NCBI RefSeq assembly: GCF_014642735.1
Contig: NZ_BMIV01000011.1
Coordinates: 1-64,000, forward strand
Source of the DNA: Paracoccus acridae
GTDB taxonomy: Bacteria; Pseudomonadota; Alphaproteobacteria; Rhodobacterales; Rhodobacteraceae
Length of the DNA: 64,000 nucleotides
Direction of reading: 5' to 3'
Part shown: one piece after another, positions 60,807 to 64,000 of the stretch
How positions within the stretch are numbered: the first letter of the stretch is position 1
Layout of the letters: each line of letters begins with the position of its first letter
Program-made: the position numbers and the translations under genes
Notes under the pieces: generated by a model
Database searches by the model: none
The model's input: only the letters and a program-made list of their open reading frames with translations
What the model was told of the DNA's origin: nothing

Positions 60807-62579
60807 ATGCCTGATCGGAAACCGAAGACGCCGCTTGCCGATCAGCACATGTTTCTGTCGCCGCAGCTTGATAACGGCGAGGAGTTGGAAGACGGTAGCG
60901 ATTTGGACCTGATCGCCAGCACCTATCGCTCGGTGCTCGACGAGTCGGCCTTTGACGACATGATATCGGGCTGGGAAAGGAAACTGACGACGTCTGATGT
61001 TGGAACGTCGCAGACGAAAGTATCGCGGCGCTTGTTCGGCCAGTTGGTGACTTTCCGCGACATGCTCGACAATCTTGGCGTCCCGGCGTCCAGCGACCCT
61101 TTGAAGGTCGCGGTGTCCGAGGTTCCCGGCCCGGCCGCCGTCATCTCGCCCAACGGGCGCGTGGCCACTATCAACATCGCCGGAGAGCGGGCCTTCGGGG
61201 TCAGGCAAGGCGGGCAGATTGATCGGGCGTTGATTGCGGCAAGTTCGCGCGACGACTATGACGCGCTGTTGCGCGCATCCAGCGGCCACTCCAATGCGGC
61301 GCATGCCATTCTCACGATTTTGCCGGCTGCCAAGGATTACGGCGAGAGCTTGCTGGCGGAAGCTTATCTCCTTCGGGCAGCGGGTCAGAACCGGGCCCAT
61401 ATCGCTCTTCGTTCGCTGGAGATCGCGTGGGCGCCGCGCGCCGGGGATCGCCTGCAACAAGCCTTTGGACTGACTCAGGCGGAATGCGACGTGGCCCAGC
61501 TGTTCTTTCAATTCCGAAACCTCGAGACGATCGCCGAGAAGCGCCGCGTCTCGTTGCTGACGATCCGGACCCAGATCAAGACGATCATGGCCAAGATGGA
61601 GGCTCCCTCGAACATTGAGCTGATGCGTCTTCTTGCGATGGTCGCAAGCCGCGAGCAGGTCGGGCTGACAGGGGGCGCGCCAATCTGGCACGACCCCCTG
61701 AGCCGCGAAAGCATCGTCCAGACGAGCGGGGGCCGCAAGATCGCCTGGACCTGGATGGGCGACCGGCACGGGGTGCCCGTCGTCATGTCTCGCGGGATGA
61801 CGATGACCTATCTCTTGCCGGCCGAGTGCGAGGCCAGGCTGAAGGAAGCGGGCATCTGCCTCTATCTGCCGTCCCGCCCCGGCTATGGAAACAGCACGAT
61901 CGACGCGTCGCTGGATTTCATGGAAGACAATATCGTCGCGCTGCGGGAATTTCTTGACCGGATTGTCGGCCGGCCCTGTTTGGGCGTCGGACAGGCGGAC
62001 GGGGTCTTGCCGCTTGTGGCCGAAGCTGCGGCTAATCCCGCCCGTTTCCACGGTCTCATCGCAGTCGGATATGCGGGGGGTTTTGACATCCCGGGCCTCC
62101 AACGGCTTCCGAAGATCCAGAGGGTCATGCTGCAACTGGCGGGAAGCGCGCCTTGGGTCGCCGAATTGATGGCGAAATCCGGGCACCGGATGATGCGGCA
62201 GCATGGCCTCGACTGGTATCTGGAGCGTGCCTTTCGCAGCAATCCGATCAATCAGGTCACCCTGCGCAATCCCGACTGGACCGCACTGATCCGAAACGCC
62301 TGCGAACACGCCCTCAAGCAAGGCCATGTTACATTTGTTCGCGAATTGCAGCTGACCCACTATCCAATCGACGCCGCGCTGCGGGATCTGGCGATCCCCC
62401 TGCTCTATCTCGCTCCTCTCGATGATCCAGGCATTGACCTCGATGCCTGCAGGAGGCTTGAGAAGCTCAACCCGAAGATCGCGATCGAACCTGTCTCCGA
62501 CGCGGCGGAACTCATCCTTTATCAGCGCGGCGAACTGGTCCTCGACAGGATCATCGCACTGGCCCGTCAGAAAAAGTGA
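60807..62579 (+). CDS. LuxR-family regulator fused to an inactive-looking alpha/beta-hydrolase domain
   Basis: A 590-residue one-component regulator. Residues 1-100 are unassigned. Residues 105-205 look PAS-like (AAVISPNGRVATINIAGERA). Residues 215-275 are a LuxR HTH (AFGLTQAECDVAQLFF, RVSLLTIRTQIKTIMAKMEA). Residues 285-590 resemble an alpha/beta hydrolase (PSRPGYGNSTIDASLDFMED, VGYAGGFDIPGLQRLPKIQR). The nucleophile elbow reads GVGQADG where an active enzyme has GxSxGG. The position of the catalytic His near the end reads AAELILYQRGE, so the domain is probably a ligand sensor. Start follows gaggag. Confidence 0.8.
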   Translation: MPDRKPKTPLADQHMFLSPQLDNGEELEDGSDLDLIASTYRSVLDESAFDDMISGWERKLTTSDVGTSQTKVSRRLFGQLVTFRDMLDNLGVPASSDPLKVAVSEVPGPAAVISPNGRVATINIAGERAFGVRQGGQIDRALIAASSRDDYDALLRASSGHSNAAHAILTILPAAKDYGESLLAEAYLLRAAGQNRAHIALRSLEIAWAPRAGDRLQQAFGLTQAECDVAQLFFQFRNLETIAEKRRVSLLTIRTQIKTIMAKMEAPSNIELMRLLAMVASREQVGLTGGAPIWHDPLSRESIVQTSGGRKIAWTWMGDRHGVPVVMSRGMTMTYLLPAECEARLKEAGICLYLPSRPGYGNSTIDASLDFMEDNIVALREFLDRIVGRPCLGVGQADGVLPLVAEAAANPARFHGLIAVGYAGGFDIPGLQRLPKIQRVMLQLAGSAPWVAELMAKSGHRMMRQHGLDWYLERAFRSNPINQVTLRNPDWTALIRNACEHALKQGHVTFVRELQLTHYPIDAALRDLAIPLLYLAPLDDPGIDLDACRRLEKLNPKIAIEPVSDAAELILYQRGELVLDRIIALARQKK

Positions 62580-62940
62580 GCACCATACACCAAGTGGCGT
62601 ATGACCGGACATGATCCACATTATAAGTGGGTCTGCACAAGGTTAACCCGGGTAACGAGTAGGGCATGCTCGCCAGAGCTGCCAGTTTTGGTTCACGCCT
62701 TGTGATCGGTGGTGCCTTGTCGTTTTTGCGGTTGAGGTTTCACGATTTGGGCGCCCTTGCGGCGCCCTCTTTCGTTTGTGCCTTATGCTGTTGGCTTGCA
62801 ATGCCTGCACTCCAACTTGTCGCGCTTGTTGTGCCGCGGATGTTTTACGATGACATACGATCTGGCAGTCGCGGCAGACGAGGCATTTAGGTCAGTCCTC
62901 CTTGCCCGGACCCCCTGCCCTCCTTTCCCCGTAGGCCCGC
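62580..62940 (+). terminator. Intergenic region with an intrinsic terminator at 62749-62775
   Basis: GGGCGCC, loop CTTGC and GGCGCCC are followed by tctttcgttt at 62749-62775. It can end the LuxR-type gene transcript on the plus strand. The rest of 62580-62940 shows no gene; the last 170 nt lie downstream of the convergent cupin gene. Confidence 0.75.
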
Positions 62941-63408
62941 TCACTGCACCGTATCCCCAGGCGGGACGATGACCATGCCGACATCGGCCGCGACAGCCAG
63001 GATGCGCGCCACGTCCGGCGGCCCGGCCAAGGGCTTTGGAGCGGCGGTGGTGTCAGCAACCGGGCTACCGGTCCGGGTAAAGAATGCTTCGTGCATGTGC
63101 CCTGGCGCATTGATGATCAGGAGACGCGCAGGCTCGAGGCCGACAGCCTGAAACGAATGCACCGCTCCGTCAGGAACCGAGACAAAGGCACCTGCCTGCA
63201 CGCGCTGCGTTTCACCAGAAAGCGTGAACGCGATCTCGCCCTCAAGCACGTAAAAGGCTTCAGTCTCGCCCGCATGATGATTTGGCGGCGCCCCCAGCCC
63301 TGGCGGCACCACGGCCTCGACCAGGCAGAACTTGTCCATCGTCTCGGCCGGAAAAGCATGAAACCTGAACAGAATGCCCATTGCATCGTAAGTGCGCGAT
63401 GCGGTCAT
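62941..63408 (-). CDS. Single-domain cupin protein
   Basis: A 155-residue cupin. The metal-binding first motif is PPNHHAGETEAFYVLEGEIA, with HH, Glu and a downstream His in VSVPDGAVHSFQAVG. The C-terminal 40 residues are Pro/Ala-rich with ARILAVAADVGMVIVPP. Such small cupins bind a metal and small molecules, often as dioxygenases, isomerases or sensors; no specific reaction can be assigned. Divergent from the TetR gene at 63501, which probably controls it. Confidence 0.82.
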   Translation of the reverse strand: MTASRTYDAMGILFRFHAFPAETMDKFCLVEAVVPPGLGAPPNHHAGETEAFYVLEGEIAFTLSGETQRVQAGAFVSVPDGAVHSFQAVGLEPARLLIINAPGHMHEAFFTRTGSPVADTTAAPKPLAGPPDVARILAVAADVGMVIVPPGDTVQ

Positions 63409-63440
63409 GTTCTATTTCCTCCTGTTGGTTGTCATTCATG

Positions 63441-63488
63441 AGACCGGCGTCTTATAACCAGGAGGTGATTCTAGCAAGACATTTGTCT
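63441..63488. promoter_or_regulatory. Paired TetR-type operators between cupin and tetR
   Basis: Two inverted repeats of identical form AGAC-N4-GTCT occur: AGACCGGCGTCT at 63441-63452 and AGACATTTGTCT at 63477-63488, centres 36 bp apart. They lie in the 92-nt divergent spacer. The second ends 12 nt before the tetR start codon, so autoregulation is likely. Confidence 0.6.
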
Positions 63489-63500
63489 CATGAGGTGGCC

Positions 63501-64000
63501 GTGACGCAGCGGGAAGATCAGAAGAACAGAACACGAGCAGCCTTGTTGGAGGGTGCGCGGACCCTCCTGATGCGCGGTGAGACACTGACGGTCACGGCAG
63601 CCGCGCGAGAGGCGGGCATCTCGAAGGCCTCTGCCTATCGCTATTTCTCGGATCCGGCCCTTCTGGCGGCCGAGGCAGGCCTGCATCTGAAGGCGGCACC
63701 TTACGAGGAGATCATAGGAGATGCCGTCAGCCTGCGTGATCGGCTGGTTGCCATCAGCCTTTACTTCTTCGACCTGGCCGTGACGAACGAGGCGGCCTTC
63801 CGCACCTATCTCGGCCTGAACCTGCAGGCGAGTGCGCAAGTGCAGGATGGCAGAACCCCGCGCCGCGGTGCCCGCCGCATCCAGGCCTTCATGCGTGCCT
63901 TGGAAAGCGAGCCAGAGATCGGCCCCGAGCAGGCCCGCGCCATCGCTGCCGCCCTTGGCATGGCCACCGGGGCCGAAGCCATGATCGCGCTGTTCGACAT
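63501..64000 (+). CDS. TetR/AcrR-family regulator (partial at the right edge)
   Basis: A frame from a GTG at 63501 runs to the window end, 166 residues visible. The HTH region is AALLEGARTLLMRGETLTVT, then AAREAGISKASAYRYFSDPA, typical of TetR proteins. The C-terminal part includes DRLVAISLYFFDLAVTNEAA and IAAALGMATGAEAMIALFD. gaggtggcc precedes the start. It is divergent from the cupin gene and adjoins the paired AGAC-N4-GTCT sites. Confidence 0.82.
   Translation, partial: MTQREDQKNRTRAALLEGARTLLMRGETLTVTAAAREAGISKASAYRYFSDPALLAAEAGLHLKAAPYEEIIGDAVSLRDRLVAISLYFFDLAVTNEAAFRTYLGLNLQASAQVQDGRTPRRGARRIQAFMRALESEPEIGPEQARAIAAALGMATGAEAMIALFD

Noticed and set aside
60771..62621. 616-codon minus-strand frame opposite the LuxR-hydrolase gene
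   Set aside because: The plus-strand gene has a ribosome-binding site and domain motifs; the minus frame has Gln/Arg/Asp-rich noise only.
1..64000. CRISPR arrays, rRNA or tRNA genes
   Set aside because: No regularly spaced direct repeats, rRNA motifs or convincing cloverleaf sequences were seen on reading both strands.

Overview
The window is GC-rich alphaproteobacterial DNA, most likely from a Rhodobacterales/Paracoccus-type genome. The main reasons are the oxygen-dependent (cobG/cobN/cobF) cobalamin gene set, a blu-type late-cobalamin operon as in Rhodobacter, a fused carnitine dehydrogenase/thioesterase, and a VPLPA-type C-terminal sorting signal. The organism call is inference; no rRNA or tRNA is visible.

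Region 1 (1-8.0 kb). An IS256-family fragment abuts a frameshifted ECF sigma-factor remnant. A minus-strand operon follows: sugar ABC transporter (binding protein, ATPase, permease), short-chain dehydrogenase and FGGY pentulose kinase. It fits ribitol (or a similar pentitol) uptake, oxidation to D-ribulose and phosphorylation. A divergent LacI-type regulator and a near-palindromic operator at 6406-6435 probably control it. IS256- and IS5-type debris closes the block.

Region 2 (8.0-20.2 kb). This is a sugar-acid catabolic locus on the minus strand: TIM-barrel isomerase, erythrulose/dihydroxyacetone-type kinase, PdxA-like dehydrogenase, tripartite tricarboxylate-type (TctCBA) transporter, a DRL/homoserine-dehydrogenase-like oxidoreductase, OtnK kinase and OtnC decarboxylase. 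A divergent GntR/FCD regulator and an OtnI-like isomerase complete it. Two copies of the same operator-like sequence lie 2.8 kb apart, in front of the TIM-barrel gene/regulator and in front of pdxA. The usual first dehydrogenase of tetronate pathways (LtnD/DenD) is absent and a DRL-like enzyme is present instead. This is the best candidate for an undescribed pathway variant here.

Region 3 (20.2-27.8 kb). L-carnitine degradation: BKACE-type dehydrocarnitine cleavage enzyme, carnitine dehydrogenase-thioesterase fusion, two GATase1/AraC regulators and a betaine/carnitine-type binding protein. A frameshifted ISNCY element ends the block.

Region 4 (27.9-51.2 kb). Nearly the whole aerobic cobalamin pathway under three cobalamin riboswitches. 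Riboswitch 1 precedes a btuB stump and the late-step operon (cobU, cobT, cobS, bluF-like, bluE-like, cobD, cobC). Riboswitch 2 precedes a DUF1636 gene, cobW and the corrin-ring operon (cobN, G, H, I, J, L, E, M, B, A), with cobK on the opposite strand between cobJ and cobL. Riboswitch 3 precedes a CbiM-like cobalt permease. cobF, cobO and cobQ are separate plus-strand genes. Start and stop codons overlap through most of the operons.

Region 5 (51.2-64 kb). A mosaic of intact singletons and broken DNA: a phytase-like secreted protein, a choice-of-anchor A protein with a VPLPA-CTERM tail, a GH114-like protein with RTX repeats, a broken serine hydrolase, a small membrane protein, a broken TetR gene cut by an IS1182 remnant, a LuxR regulator fused to a hydrolase domain that lacks its catalytic residues, and a divergent cupin/TetR pair with two matching operator-like repeats.
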